Below, piece after piece: positions 1 through 10,589 of a stretch of DNA of 27,815 bases. Location of the stretch: assembly GCA_022925895.1 (NCBI GenBank), contig JAKSYS010000749.1:1-27815 (forward strand), given 5' to 3'. This DNA is from Fragilaria crotonensis (taxonomy: Eukaryota; Bacillariophyta; Fragilariophyceae; Fragilariales; Fragilariaceae). The notes under the pieces are model-generated. The model was not told where the DNA came from. It searched no databases and saw only the letters and a program-made list of their open reading frames with translations. A program made the translations under genes and the position numbers. The stretch's first letter is position 1; each line of letters begins with the position of its first letter.

Positions 1-77
1 TATGCTCAATGCTCATGTATACCAGGTAGGCTGTACTCTGTACTCGGTGTACAAGTTGTACCACGCTTACGAGGAAA

Positions 78-90
78 AAAAGGCGCGAGA
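78..90. promoter_or_regulatory. possible E2F-like site upstream of the replication gene
   Basis: An A-run followed by GGCGCGAGA, about 200 bp before the chosen ATPase start, resembles the TTTSSCGC-type E2F/DP site common at S-phase genes. The match is short and imperfect, and E2F control is inferred from the downstream gene's role. It could be chance. Confidence 0.2.
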
Positions 91-285
91 CATCTGTTGA
101 GTGTTGATTCGAAGTATCGTCGGTTTTTTAATGCTGGAGTGCAGTATGAATACACTCGGTCTCTTGGAGCTATACAAGGATACGAGGGCATCGTCGCAAA
201 CTCCAGACCCCAACCTGACGTTCATTGCTCATTGCTCATTGCCAATCATCGTATGCTGACCCCTCCTGCAGTGAATTCTGGTACC

Positions 286-3200
286 ATGCGACCGGAAGAG
301 GTGGCAAATGAAAGAACGATTCAAGTTTGGGTATGCGACGTGTGCAAGATCTCCAAATTTGATGACTTCATGGAGGCGTGTCGACACGAAGAAGCCTGCG
401 GGAACGACCATGCCATCAATAAGCAAGAGCCGTCGACCACCATGACAAAGCCTTCTAGTGATGCTGCAACGTGTGCTTCGAAAAATAAATCAATTCATGC
501 GTACTTCAGTTGTAATCAACGACAACCGGACAAGAATACTGCGACAGTTAACAATCCCACATTGACGTCATCAAGAAAGGGAAACGCACCTGCAAGAAAA
601 CGAAAAAATGCTAAAGCACCTATCGAATCCAATTTTGAACTTGCTGATCCTCATACCAAAGACAAACCGAAAAAGCCAAGAACTGGAGTAAGTCGATCCG
701 ATGTATTGAAGGCGACTGCAAACACCTTTGTAAATCTTCCAGAGTGTGACGAAGTTGGTGCGTGCACATCGAGCCCTACTGATTTTGCGCTAGCCGCAAT
801 TTTCGGTACCAAAAATTATAGTGAAATTGAGGCTGAGCAACGAGCAGTCGAACTCATTGCCAAGCGACGTCTGGCAGACCTAGCTCGCCAAAAGACTCGG
901 ACACTGGCTATCGCGCCGAAGATTGAAGTTGCAAGGCAATGTACGAAGGGGCGGAATCCTGATCAATTTCGGTTCCATCACACGTTGGAGCATCCGAAGC
1001 CGAGCACGAAGATACCAGCAAGTATGGCCACGTGTTGTCAATCTTGCGTAAGTCGATTAAGCACAGGGGTGGTGGTGACAAACGAAGCGACGTTGCTCCT
1101 TATCGTCAACTTCAAGCACCTGCTATTGCTTCGGCTGTTGATATCGATTTCTCAATGCTATCTTCCGCATTTGTCGTTCCGAAGGCCATTGATTTGCATG
1201 ATCACGAACTCTGGTCTAAGAAATACACGATAAAAAGACATTCCGTATGACGTCTGTGGAGCGTCCAACAAAATGATTGCCAAGAGCTGTACTGGATTTG
1301 TAGATGAGTGGAAAGTGGAAAGGCAGAAGGCCCTTTCCCGTCGAGCGGACAAACAGGACAGACTAGCGCGTGGCAGGAAGCCTTCGAAGAAGAAAAAGCT
1401 GGACGATCTCTGGGATGATGCTTCGGATGACGATCAGGCTGGTCTTCCTTCCATCTGCCTCCTGACGGGCCCTGTCGGGTGTGGAAAGACCAGCTTGGTG
1501 TATGCGGTTGCGAAGTCCTGCGATTGTAAAGTGATGGAAATCAATTCAACTGACAAGAGATCAAGCCAAAACCTGAAGAATGCAATCGAAGAAGCGACGC
1601 AGAGTGATTCGACAATTGATATGCTGAAGAACCGTGCAGCCGCTCCATCAGTCTTTTCCTCTCGAAAAGCGGCGCTTGTTGACTCAGAGGACGAAGATAG
1701 TGACGAAGAGGGATCAGCTGTCCCAATTGTTCTTATCGATGAGGTCGACTTAATTTTTGAAAACGAGGGGGATTCTGGTTTCTGGCCGACGCTAAAGGCA
1801 TTGGCGAAAAGGGCTAAGTGTCCGATATTCTTGACTGCAAACGTGATTCCACAGGCATTGACCTCCTTGTCTTTGCGATTTAAGCACTATTCCCTGGAGC
1901 GCCCCACACCGGAAGAATGCCTGAGCAAAATCTGGCAGGTGGTGAAGTCAGAAAACCTTATACACAGGCAGAATCTTCTTCGTGACCATGTCAAAGAAAC
2001 TCTTGTAAGCTTTGCAGAACGATATGAATGCGACCTACGTCGAGTACTGCTCGAAATGCAGCTATTCACCAAAGCAAGAAACTCTGTTCCAGTATCAGAG
2101 CAAGTCGCACACCTTCCGTGGAAGGCGTCGATTCACTCTGGGATTCCATTTCTGGAAAACGAACCTGTTTTCGAGAAGATCACACCTAATGTTCTACCTG
2201 TACAGCGAAGGACGCGTCTCAAGATTGAGGGCCGGGGCTTCGCTTCTTTGTCGCAGAATTACTCTGTTTTTATAGGGGAGCAGGTTTGCGATGCGGAAGT
2301 CGTAGATGATAACACAATCTTGGCCGCTTGTCCTCCTTCCAACTGCAAGAAACGAGAGGTCTTTATTCATGCAGGTTCCCGGTGGTGAAAGTTGAAGCGC
2401 CGCCTGTTTTACGAGCTGGGACCGGAAAAATGCTCAAGACCCTCCAGCTCCACAACGGTTCCACGATCCTCGCTGTTTCACATCTCAATGTCGAATTTGT
2501 GACCCCACAACTGCTCAGGGACGACGAGATATTTGAAAGGAGATCAAATGAACAGGCTGATGACTCTCATGTTCTTCAACTAGAGACCGAGAAGTCGATG
2601 GAGACGCCCAAAACGGTGCAAGTTTCTACTGACGATTGTGATGGGAATCTCTTGGCTTTGGAAGAGCTATCACAGCTTGCTTACAAACTTGAGCGCCAGA
2701 GTGATGTCACATGGGTGGAGCATTCGATGTACGGCATTCCTTGGCTTGGGGGAGCTTCTCGCGGTTTCGCGTCTCACTTTGTTGAAGGATTAAGTACGTC
2801 TTCAGACCCAACTACTACGAGCAAGCTGTGCAGAGACAACAATGCGAAGCCTCCTCCAATTGAACGAATTTTGCTCAACGGTTGGAACGATCATGAGTGT
2901 TTCTTCGGAAATAGTGACGTTTATTTTACAAACCCTGGTCATCGCGATCGGCAACTCTATTCACATATTGCTCGTTTCGGTCGTCAGGGCTCGCCGACAA
3001 CGTCAATTCAATCTCCGGATACCGAGGATGTCGACGACATGGAGCAGGAAGACATCCAAACAAAGCATTTCCCGTGTCAGCTGGATGAGGATTCCTTTCT
3101 CATGCGAGAGACATGGCTGGCAGAGCTTCCGTCTACTGTGATTCGTCTTCTTGGTGATTCGCCTGGAGAGCACCAGCTGACAAACAGCATACATTGCAAG

Positions 3201-3560
3201 CGACGGAAGCGCAAGATGCGAGTAACGAACGCGTTCTTGAATCAACTATGGCACGATGCAAATGCTTGCCTAGTCTTTGCCCGGGGGGTGGGAAGAGATG
3301 TCGATTCTGAAGAACCGTATGACGAGCGAATATTTCTCGATTATGGTCCAATCCTTTCCCAAATTTGCATGTACGAGGCTGCAGCTATTTGTTTGTCAGA
3401 TGCTCCTTCTGATGATACGCAGTCATCGTCTCGTCGGACCACCCGACGATCCAAGGAGCGGATGCACGCTCACCACTTCATGAAAGTCAATCAGGGATTA
3501 TACGAAGAGGACTGCAGGGAGATGGGTCGCAATATGGCGGCATGTTTACTGCGGTATTGA
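286..3560 (+). CDS. ATAD5: ELG1/ATAD5-like AAA+ ATPase (PCNA unloader), frame interrupted
   Basis: Large subunit of an RFC-like complex that removes PCNA from DNA after replication (family knowledge). Seen: N-terminal C17-x2-C20-x13-H34-x3-C38 finger-like motif; an ELG1-type LWSKKYTIK segment near 1210-1236; Walker A GPVGCGKTS at 1468-1494; the family motif EINSTDKRSSQN followed by EEATQS; acidic linker; Walker B PIVLIDEVD at 1723-1749; sensor FLTAN; an IPT/TIG-like segment (about 2173-2380); and a C-terminal tail with LDYGPILSQIC and a basic RRTTRRSKERMHAHH stretch. The start at 286 is chosen because the finger follows directly; an upstream ATG at 97 gives an unconvincing extension. The frame changes near 960, at the A-run 1232-1236 and near 2370, and each time the next frame continues the family pattern. 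No convincing GT-AG intron explains the breaks, so they are assembly errors or early decay. About 1,090 residues if read through. Confidence 0.85.
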
Positions 3561-3687
3561 TGTTTATGCGCAGACGCTCGACCCGATGAGACCCTTTCCG
3601 TCCCTTTTATCAAACTTCAGAGCAGTGACTAGTTTAGAACCATGATAGAAACTGGAAGTGGATCTCAGCGATGAAGAACCTATCATA

Positions 3688-4605
3688 TTACAATGGTTGC
3701 GCCCAGTAATGTCTTTCTGCACATAGCTTAGAGGGCGCAACGACTCCACTTGGAGGCTCTATTTCCTGACCGGGGAGTGAAGATCCGCCACGAAGGGCGG
3801 CTTCGCACTTTGTCAGCTCCCTCGCATCTCTTGCAAACACCAAACCAATCAAAGTGGCAACAATTGCGAAAACCAACCATATTGTCGCCCAGAGCCGATA
3901 GTCACCGCCCCAGTACTCCGCAACAGCTTGAGCATCAGTATTCATCAACGTATCCCCATTGTAGTTTTGGCTCGATCCATACAGATTGCGAATATCGAGC
4001 AACGCGTTCATAGAACAATTTGCGGCCAAGAAAGCAAAGAGGTTGTCAAGCCATGCTGCTGGAAGGAACCATCCAGACAAGATGAGGATAAGCCCCTCCG
4101 TAAAGAGGACAACGAAGCCAAAGGTATTCCGAACAAACAGCGCACAGCTCAGCGCCATCGCCACACCGATGGCGATCGAACCAATGGTAGGACCAAGGAC
4201 CGTTCGTCGAAAGAGCAACAGGATGCAACCCCAGAACGCCGTACCGGTGTATCCTGCGGACGCCACCACGGCTTTCTTCCAGGTGACACCATCGAGATCA
4301 TTCCAGCAAATTCCACCTCCATCGTGATAGATTTCCAGTTTTTTTATGCTTCCACCAACCAAAATGGCTGCTGTCCCATGAGACATTTCATGGACCCAAG
4401 TGGCGAACAACAAGAAGGGATACAGAACGTATCTCCCGGTTTCAAAATTCATCAAGATGAGCATGATAACACAAGCTCCAAATAAATTTCTGTCGCGATG
4501 TAAAATCCGAACGATCCAGCTTCGTCCATCGTCCCGTTGCTGTAGTGCGAGCAGTGACTCCTCACGAGTATCGTTTTCACAGGCGTCCGGCAGTGCACAT
4601 GTCAT
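3688..4605 (-). CDS. M50B-like HExxH multipass membrane protein, copy 1
   Basis: Intact frame of 305 residues from this Met; an ATG 45 bp upstream at 4650 is also possible. I chose the inner Met because similarity to the second copy (18103-18996) begins there (MTCALPDAC against MSCDLPDAC). WVHEMSHGTAA holds a metalloprotease HExxH (residues 72-76), and NALLDIRNLYG (201-211) offers a downstream Asp as a possible third ligand, as in Peptidase_M50B-like proteins. About six hydrophobic segments are visible (roughly 41-60, 62-80, 113-133, 140-160, 163-190, 240-258), so it sits in a membrane. Substrate and organelle are unknown; protease activity is inferred from the motif. It is convergent with the ATPase gene, leaving 127 bp between the stop codons. 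The tail ends HYWAQPL, matching YYWAQPV in copy 2. Confidence 0.85.
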   Translation of the reverse strand: MTCALPDACENDTREESLLALQQRDDGRSWIVRILHRDRNLFGACVIMLILMNFETGRYVLYPFLLFATWVHEMSHGTAAILVGGSIKKLEIYHDGGGICWNDLDGVTWKKAVVASAGYTGTAFWGCILLLFRRTVLGPTIGSIAIGVAMALSCALFVRNTFGFVVLFTEGLILILSGWFLPAAWLDNLFAFLAANCSMNALLDIRNLYGSSQNYNGDTLMNTDAQAVAEYWGGDYRLWATIWLVFAIVATLIGLVFARDARELTKCEAALRGGSSLPGQEIEPPSGVVAPSKLCAERHYWAQPL

Positions 4606-4890
4606 ACTTCGAATCGTCGTCTGTGAAGGCTGGATTTTGTTTGCAGTCAATGTATGGAGGCATTACTCGGACTGCTGTTCTTCTGCTCGTGGTGTAATCG
4701 AGGTCAAATATGTGAAGAGAATTTTCACAAATCTGATACTACCAGCTACCAGGTACATTGTACAGGTACTCCGACATAGAGCACTTCTCAGGCACACTCT
4801 CTAGTCTCTAGTCTATTCACACTTCACACCAATGTTGTTTCATGTGTTCAAATGTTCAATTGTTTTGTACTCCGAGTAGTCTATCAGATA
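4606..4890. other. short intergenic flank left of the MULE insertion
   Basis: Presumed upstream region of M50B copy 1. No gene is visible. It holds CTAGTCT repeats near 4798-4816 and a GTACTCCGAG motif at about 4867. It ends at the 10-bp repeat that borders the large insertion. Confidence 0.4.
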
Positions 4891-4900
4891 TGTTGATCTG
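4891..4900 (+). repeat. target site duplication, left copy
   Basis: TGTTGATCTG directly abuts the left inverted repeat and is identical to 17133-17142 at the right end, in direct orientation. This is the length expected for a MULE insertion. Confidence 0.8.
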
Positions 4901-4976
4901 AGAGTGCCTAATGCGCTAACAACTAATGCGCTATCAAAGCGCTAACCCAATCATATTCCGCTGCAACGTCATCATG
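4901..4976 (+). repeat. MULE terminal inverted repeat, left
   Basis: Begins AGAGTGCCTAATGCGC. It contains three GCGCTA hexamers (4913-4918, 4928-4933, 4939-4944), spaced 15 and 11 bp, and ends near ACGTCATC. The inverted partner is 17057-17132, where the same three positions read CGCTA. Regularly spaced repeats inside a terminal repeat are plausible transposase contacts (inference). Confidence 0.8.
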
Positions 4977-5046
4977 TCGAGTCTCCTCGTCAATGAATTT
5001 TTGCACCCCCGTCTTTAAATGAAAAAAAGAAACATGCGTCTTCATC

Positions 5047-5218
5047 AGAGTCCTGCACTGGGTATGACGCCTGTGCCCATGGGTACCCAAGGCAGCCGGT
5101 ACGCAGGCTTGGACCACCCATGACCCACCCACTCTTCGCACGGTCGAGCTCGGACCACCCATTACCCACCCACGCCCACTAGGTCGTACCCATACCCACC
5201 CATTACCCATTACCCGTT
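5047..5218. repeat. C-rich ACCCACCC repeat, copy 1
   Basis: Dense ACCCACCCATTACCC-type repeats, G-rich on the minus strand and able to form G-quadruplexes. GACCACCCATTACCCACCCA at 5153-5172 recurs directly at 10077-10096. The edge AGAGTCCTGCACTGGGTA (5047-5064) recurs inverted at 10213-10230. A dispersed repeat, not a gene. Confidence 0.7.
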
Positions 5219-5359
5219 GTCCGCGCGTAAAAGTCCCTGTTCGACACAAAACGAGAGCACACTGTAGTACGCACTCCGCGAACTATAACTATGGATGTGT
5301 TTGTTTAATTGCTGTTTAATACACGCTGTTTACAACACCTGTATAATATTTCATCATTC

Positions 5360-6395
5360 TTTTCTGGCGGTTGGCAACACTTTGATTCTCTCAAGGCAGA
5401 CGAAATGCAGAAGTTAAACATGCTTTTTGCACGAGCTGTCCATCAAACAGCAACCCCTTACTCCCCTCTCTTGACATCGACATGTGTGACAAGCTGCACA
5501 AGCTGAAGCAGCTTGTCGCAGATCCGGCGTATTGGAAGGGCGTCGCCGCTTTCGAAGTCCTTTTTTGAACAATCAGTTCCTGTCCCACCTATTTTGAAGG
5601 CAAGGATGCTACCTTCTGCCTTGTCTGTTTATGCTTGCTTTGTTGCAATAAAATATCACCTGAAGAAGCTTGATGGTGCTGTCAAGTAAGGCTTGAACCT
5701 GAATAATGATGATATTGTTTTGAATGACAATTCTAACAGACCATTGTCTTGCAACCATCTACACAGAAGCACATGCACTTGCCTTTGCAACTCATCCAAT
5801 GTATACTGAGAGGCGGACAAGGATTGCAGGTGAATTCGGAGAAGAGTTCCTTCAACTGGGGAAGCCGTCAATTAATCAACAAGCCAAGATTGCTCTCGCT
5901 TGTCTTGCAAATGGCAATGATGACCGTCATCAGAAAATGTTCGGTGAGTTCGCCACTTACATTACAAGGTCCAAGCACGACAATTCAAATGAAGAGATGT
6001 TTTGCAACTTCAAGGATACAATGATGAAACTGTCAGAGCTGCGGATGTTGTCCGACGACTCTGACTACAGTTCAATCAAACACCTGCTGTCTGCAGTTCA
6101 CCGCAATGTAGCTGGAGCAAGTGGGCAAGAGAGAAACCACAAGTCGCCTAAACATGTGCACAGTCGCTTGTGTGCCCGGTTAGGTGCTGCAAAGGTTGAG
6201 ACAGGGGCCAGGACTGCGATACATTTTAATGCAAAGCACCTTCTTCTTCTCCGTAAAATGGACACAACAAGAAGTTCTCAATTCTGCAAGTGGTGGCTGC
6301 AACATCTTGGATCTCCATTTCTTGCTGGCTGCTGCTGAAGACAATCTTGCATGCCAGAACCTGATGATTGAAGAGGAGAACGATGACAATGCCTG
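5360..6395 (+). pseudogene. decayed hAT-family transposase
   Basis: Several broken plus-strand frames read as one decayed protein. Near 5400 the frame gives KLNMLFARAVHQTATPYS, typical of the start of the hAT catalytic region. Around 5480-5570 it gives ADPAYWKGVAAFEVLF, then stops in a T-run. The next stretch (5724-6280) includes HPMYTERRTRIAGEFGEEF and a C-terminal block ASGQERNHKSPKHVHSRL followed by FNAKHLLLL, which resembles the hATC dimerisation domain (SSERNW..HSK.RN.L..N.RLL pattern). Family knowledge: hAT transposases cut and paste DNA using an RNase H-like DDE domain. No N-terminal BED finger is visible and there are at least three frame breaks, so it is probably a relic nested in the MULE. 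The family is called from motif pattern only. Confidence 0.6.
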
Positions 6396-6954
6396 ACGCG
6401 GAATCTGACTGGTGGAGTCGACATGATTGCTGATGAAGATATCTTGGCTTTGGCAGACAGAGAAAACAGCAGCTAAATGTATTTGATGGAAGTACAGTAA
6501 AATCATTATGGTAGCAGCAGGTATACTAGAACTTGGCAGTGCTCTTCCCGATCCCCATCCTATCTATGTAGTACTAGGTACTAAACTTTGCATACTAGTA
6601 GCTAGTAGTAGCAATACATCTAATGCCATCAGGGCTTCTCAGTTACTACTACAAAATGGTCCTGGTGTTTGTACAATTTCTTATTGTTGTAAAGTCAAAT
6701 CAATTTACTCAGTTGTCGGCAAATCGTAATCATTGTACTTGGTGTACTACCGTAACCTTAGTCTACCTCCGGTGTTCAGCGATTTCAGTACACCAGTAAC
6801 CAGTACACAGTCTTTTACACGTTGCTTTTGTTCATAATCTGAAGTCTGAGTTAGAGATACAAAACATAATTCTTAAAGGTTTTCTCACTGTTTTACCCAT
6901 GGATTTTGTATCCCTTTATTCAATGCTGACTAGCTAGTATGATAGTCAATGCAA
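6396..6954. other. non-coding spacer inside the MULE
   Basis: No credible gene. The stretch is AT-rich, with many GTAC and CTAG tetramers (for example around 6570-6610 and 6730-6810), and leads into the palindrome. Confidence 0.5.
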
Positions 6955-7733
6955 AAGCCCCAAATATACAGGGTGCAGGGTCCCATTGTAATGAAAAATC
7001 TGAGGGCTGAGATGCAGAACAAACCTTCTGTCAGGAATGTTGAGGGTGTATCAGAAATGTTTTGACACCTAGATTTTTGTAGTGAGCTTACTTATTGGTT
7101 GAAAGGCAAGTCAGTGCACAAGCCCCAAATATACAGGGTGCAGGGTCCCCATTGTAATGCAAAATCTGAGGCTGCATTGGAGATGCAGAACAAATCTTCT
7201 GTCAAGGATTGTTAAGTGTATCAGAAATGTTTTTGACACCCTAGGTTTTTTAGTGAGCTTACTTATTGGTTGAAAGACAAGATAGTGCACAAGCCCCAAA
7301 TATACAGGGGGTGTGATCTCAAGAGGGCTGAATGAAGAAAAATGTTCTGCCAGAGTTTGTCAAGTTTGCATTGATGATACCGACGGCATCCTTTGATTGG
7401 AGTGGGTATATATACCCATTGACTAGTGTGCAATTCAGTGGGTAATTTGCCACAATTGCCGATACAGGGTTTTGATTAATGAATATTCTGCAGTCAGACA
7501 TTAATATTCTGCAGAATTGTACTGTTGTATTTTGTTGAGTGTGTATGGATTGTATTGATGGCATCCTGAGATCCTTTCAACCTTTTTGCTCATTGACTTC
7601 TTGAAGATTCAATTATGATGCCAAAATGAACAAAAACACAAAAATGATCAATACTCATTGGATTTTGGATTTTAAAAATGGCATTTACTCCATCATCAAA
7701 TGCCTGAGACTCATTTACAGAAGCTCCAGCAAC
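6955..7733. repeat. left arm of a 1.8-kb palindrome
   Basis: Inverted partner of 7896-8730. The arm carries about two and a half copies of a 165-171 bp unit that includes AGCCCCAAATATACAGGGTG (starts near 6956, 7121 and 7292). It also has a unique inner part, for example 7681-7733, which pairs with 7896-7945. The arms match with scattered small indels. Confidence 0.85.
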
Positions 7734-7895
7734 GAAAGTCAATGCTAGGGTTGTTATAGTGCAACTGACAAGCTCAGAACATAAAGTACTTCTGATTTGT
7801 GTGATTACAACACTAGTAGATAACATGTGATCGCATCCTAAATTTCACATTAACTTATGTCGCTAACACCAACACTAACTCCCAAAGCAAATATT
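7734..7895. other. 162-bp loop of the palindrome
   Basis: Unpaired spacer between the arms. No gene or motif recognised. Confidence 0.7.
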
Positions 7896-8730
7896 GTTGC
7901 GGGAGCTTCAGCCAATGAGTCTCAGGCATTTGATGATGGAGTAAATGCCAGTTTTTGATTTTTTAAAAATCCAAAATCCATTGAGTATTGATCATTTTTG
8001 TGTATTTTTTTGTTCGCATTTTGGCATCATAATTGAATCTTCAAGAAGTCAATGAGCAAAAAAGGTTGAAAGGATCTCAGGATGCCATCAATACAATCCA
8101 TACACACTCAACAAAATACAACAGTACAATTCTGCAGAATATTAATGTCTGACTGCAGAATATTCATTAATCAAAAAACCCTGTATCGGCAATTGTGGCA
8201 AATTACCCACTGAATTGCACACTAGTCAATGGGTATATATACCCACTCCAATCAAAGGATGCCGTCGGTATCATCAATGCAAACTTGACAAACTCTGGCA
8301 GAACATTTTTCTGCATCTTTCATTCAGCCCTCAGATTTTGCATTACAAAGGGTCCCCGCACCCTGTATATTTGGGGCTTGTGCACTATCTTGTCTTTCAA
8401 CCAATAAGTAAGCTCACTACAAAAAACCTAGGGTGTCAAAAACATTTCTGATACACCCTTAACAATCCTTGACAGAAGATTTGTTCTGCATCTCCAATGC
8501 AGCCCTCAGATTTTGCATTACAATGGGGACCCTGCACCCTGTATATTTGGGGCTTGTGCACTGACTTGCCTTTCAACCAATAAGTAATCTCACTACAAAA
8601 TCCTAGGGTGTCAAAAACATTTCTGATACACCCTCAACATTCCTTGACAGAAGATTTGTTCTGCATCTCCAATGCAGCCCTCAGATTTTTCATTACAATG
8701 GGGACTCTGCACCCTGTATATTTGGGGCTT
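7896..8730. repeat. right arm of the 1.8-kb palindrome
   Basis: Reverse complement of 6955-7733 with small indels. It carries the ~175-bp unit three times (the CCCTGTATATTTGGGGCTT motif ends near 8380, 8555 and 8730). It also holds a self-complementary GGGTATATATACCC at 8230-8243, also present in the left arm near 7400. Short frames here are repeat-derived, not genes. Confidence 0.85.
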
Positions 8731-9335
8731 GGCTGTGCATCGCCTTGTGATTCAACCAATAAGTAAGCTCACTACAAAAAATCCAAGGGTGTCATGATTA
8801 TCACCAATGCAACTGAAAGAGACTTTGACAGGACCATCTTCCGCATCTCCAAGTCTGACCACAGAATATGAATTGAAGTGGGAACCCCCAATCTGCAAAA
8901 GTTGTGTACTCCGGGGTTTTGCATACTTGTTTGCGCAACAGTCAGTTTGTATTGAAAGTTGTTAGAATCAAGAAGGGTCAACAAAACAACTGAAGAAAAT
9001 ACAACAAACACTGACAGAATAATTTCTCCATGCCCATAGCTGACCGCAGTTTTTGCATTTGAGCACGGATCCTACACCAAGTAAACAAGTGTGCTGGATT
9101 TGCTTGTGCACTGAGTTTACCAGAAGTCAGTTACCATCAATGGGTGTCATCAATACCACACATAATAAAAACTCAACAAATATTGACCAAAACTTTCCAA
9201 TTCCCAGGTTGACCACAGATTTTGCACCTCTTTAACTAGGATCCCACACCCAAAGTGTTGATTTGTGCATTGAATTCAACAAGTGTTGATGGGCATGGAT
9301 AGTACTGACAATCAAAGGGTGCTGTCAATACACCC
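8731..9335. repeat. degenerate continuation of the ~170-bp repeat array
   Basis: Increasingly diverged copies of the palindrome's unit, recognisable by recurring GGTGTCATCAATACC, CTGACAGAA, GACCACAGATTTTGCA and TTGTGCACTGA phrases in the same order. 8785-8880 matches 9845-9945 closely. No gene seen. Confidence 0.6.
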
Positions 9336-9369
9336 AATACACACTTAAGAAACCATCATGATGACAGCT

Positions 9370-9960
9370 AGTTTTTCATTTCCAAAATGAGAATTTCTGC
9401 ATAGTATTTTTATTGCATTCTGGGATCATGCATTGAATCTTGTTCAAGAAGTCAATGAGCTTGGAAAGTGAAGCGCTTCAAGGATGCCATCAAGCAATAC
9501 AATCAATGCACACCAAGCAACCCACACCAGTACAATTTTGTTTTATCTCACTGTCTGCCTACTGAATATCATCCATTTAAGTGGAAAGCATCAAATGTGC
9601 TATAGTTGCAAATTGCTCATTGAATTGCCCACTAGTCAATCAGTTTGCATATCCATTGCAATCAATGGCTGCCGTCAGTACTATGACCAAAAAATCTTCA
9701 TAATTCCTGACAGTTGCATTTTTTGCATCTCCATTTCAGCCCTCACATTTTGCATTTACAAAGGAATTTGGCACCCAGGACATGCTGTTCTTTGGGATTG
9801 AGGCACATTGATTTGTGTACTAGTCTATGAGTAAGCTTAGTACATACAATCCAAGGGTGCCATCAATATCACCAATGAAGCATTGATAGGACTATTTTCT
9901 GCAACTCCAAGTCTGAACACAGAATATGAATTAAATTGGGGATTGTGACAATCAACATTG
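9370..9960. repeat. diverged direct copy of the palindrome right arm
   Basis: The order of motifs (TTGAATCTT..CAAGAAGTCAATGAGC, GGATGCCATCAA, CACTAGTCAAT, TTTGCATCTCC, CAGCCCTCA) repeats that of 8000-8400, at lower identity. It is an older copy of the same repeat family in the same direction. Confidence 0.6.
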
Positions 9961-10059
9961 ATTTGCGCCTCGCACCACACTAGGAAATGGTACTGGAGTG
10001 CCCTATGGCTACTAGCTACAGGATACAGGATACTTGGAGAAATGGAGTGCAATGGTCGA

Positions 10060-10240
10060 TTCGTGTGGGCAGGTTAGACCACCCATTACCCACCCACGAT
10101 TTGCGCAGTGGAGCTTGGACCACCCATACCCACCCACCCACTGGTTGGGCGTGTCCATACCCACCCATTATCCATGGGTATGGGTGGGTACTGGGTGGGT
10201 ACTGGGTATGGGTACCCAGTGCAGGACTCTGGTCTTCATA
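10060..10240. repeat. C/G-rich ACCCACCC repeat, copy 2, with internal hairpin
   Basis: Shares GACCACCCATTACCCACCCA directly with 5153-5172 and TACCCAGTGCAGGACTCT inverted with 5047-5064. The strand bias flips in the middle: ACCCACCC runs give way to GGGTGGGTA runs around CATTATCCATGG (near 10172), forming a hairpin. Long frames across this stretch are low-complexity artefacts. Confidence 0.7.
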
Positions 10241-10589
10241 TAGAAAAATTCATGTGTATCTCTCTTACATGGCAAGATTGGCGCCGGCCCGGTTTCCAAA
10301 ATTTCGAACCCAAACTCTTGGCATGCCTTACAATTGTACTGCTATGTACGGGAGGCATGAAATTCTGGAAGCGGCTGTAGTATACGTTCGTACTCAGAGT
10401 ACTGCAAGGTACTCGGAGTACAATGTTGCACTTATTTTGCCACCATTTTGCAGCATTATAATATTTTTACTGTTGATGCTGCTGCTTGTGTTGTTCTCAT
10501 TGCTCCGTTTTGATTTGTGTTGGTGTCAGACAACACAATCCCCATTGACTACTATCTGCCAGGGGATCATTGAGGTTGTCTTCGATTTT
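10241..10589. other. non-coding spacer before the minisatellite
   Basis: No supported gene. It holds several near-palindromic GTACTC..GAGTAC motifs at about 10388-10425 and a T-rich tract near 10440-10500. Confidence 0.5.

Noticed and set aside
1049..1067. GTAAGT donor-like site with a nearby CACAG acceptor
   Set aside because: Only 19 bp apart, and the frame read straight through it (KSIKHRGGGDKRSDV) looks like real protein.
2359..2374. GT...AG stretch that could be a tiny intron at the frame change in the ATPase gene
   Set aside because: It is 16 bp long and its removal does not restore the right frame; a single missing base nearby does.
3928..4485. 185-codon plus-strand open frame opposite M50B copy 1
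   Set aside because: Shadow of the well-supported minus-strand gene, with a highly charged, Gln/Arg-rich translation and no motif.
5150..5220. Interstitial telomere repeat (TTACCC-like)
   Set aside because: The spacing is irregular, mixed ACCCACCC/ATTACCC, and not the TTAGGG/CCCTAA type; it shares edges with a dispersed repeat at 10060-10240.
7319..8451. Small mirrored open frames in the palindrome
   Set aside because: The same frames appear on opposite strands because the arms are inverted copies; no codon or domain evidence.
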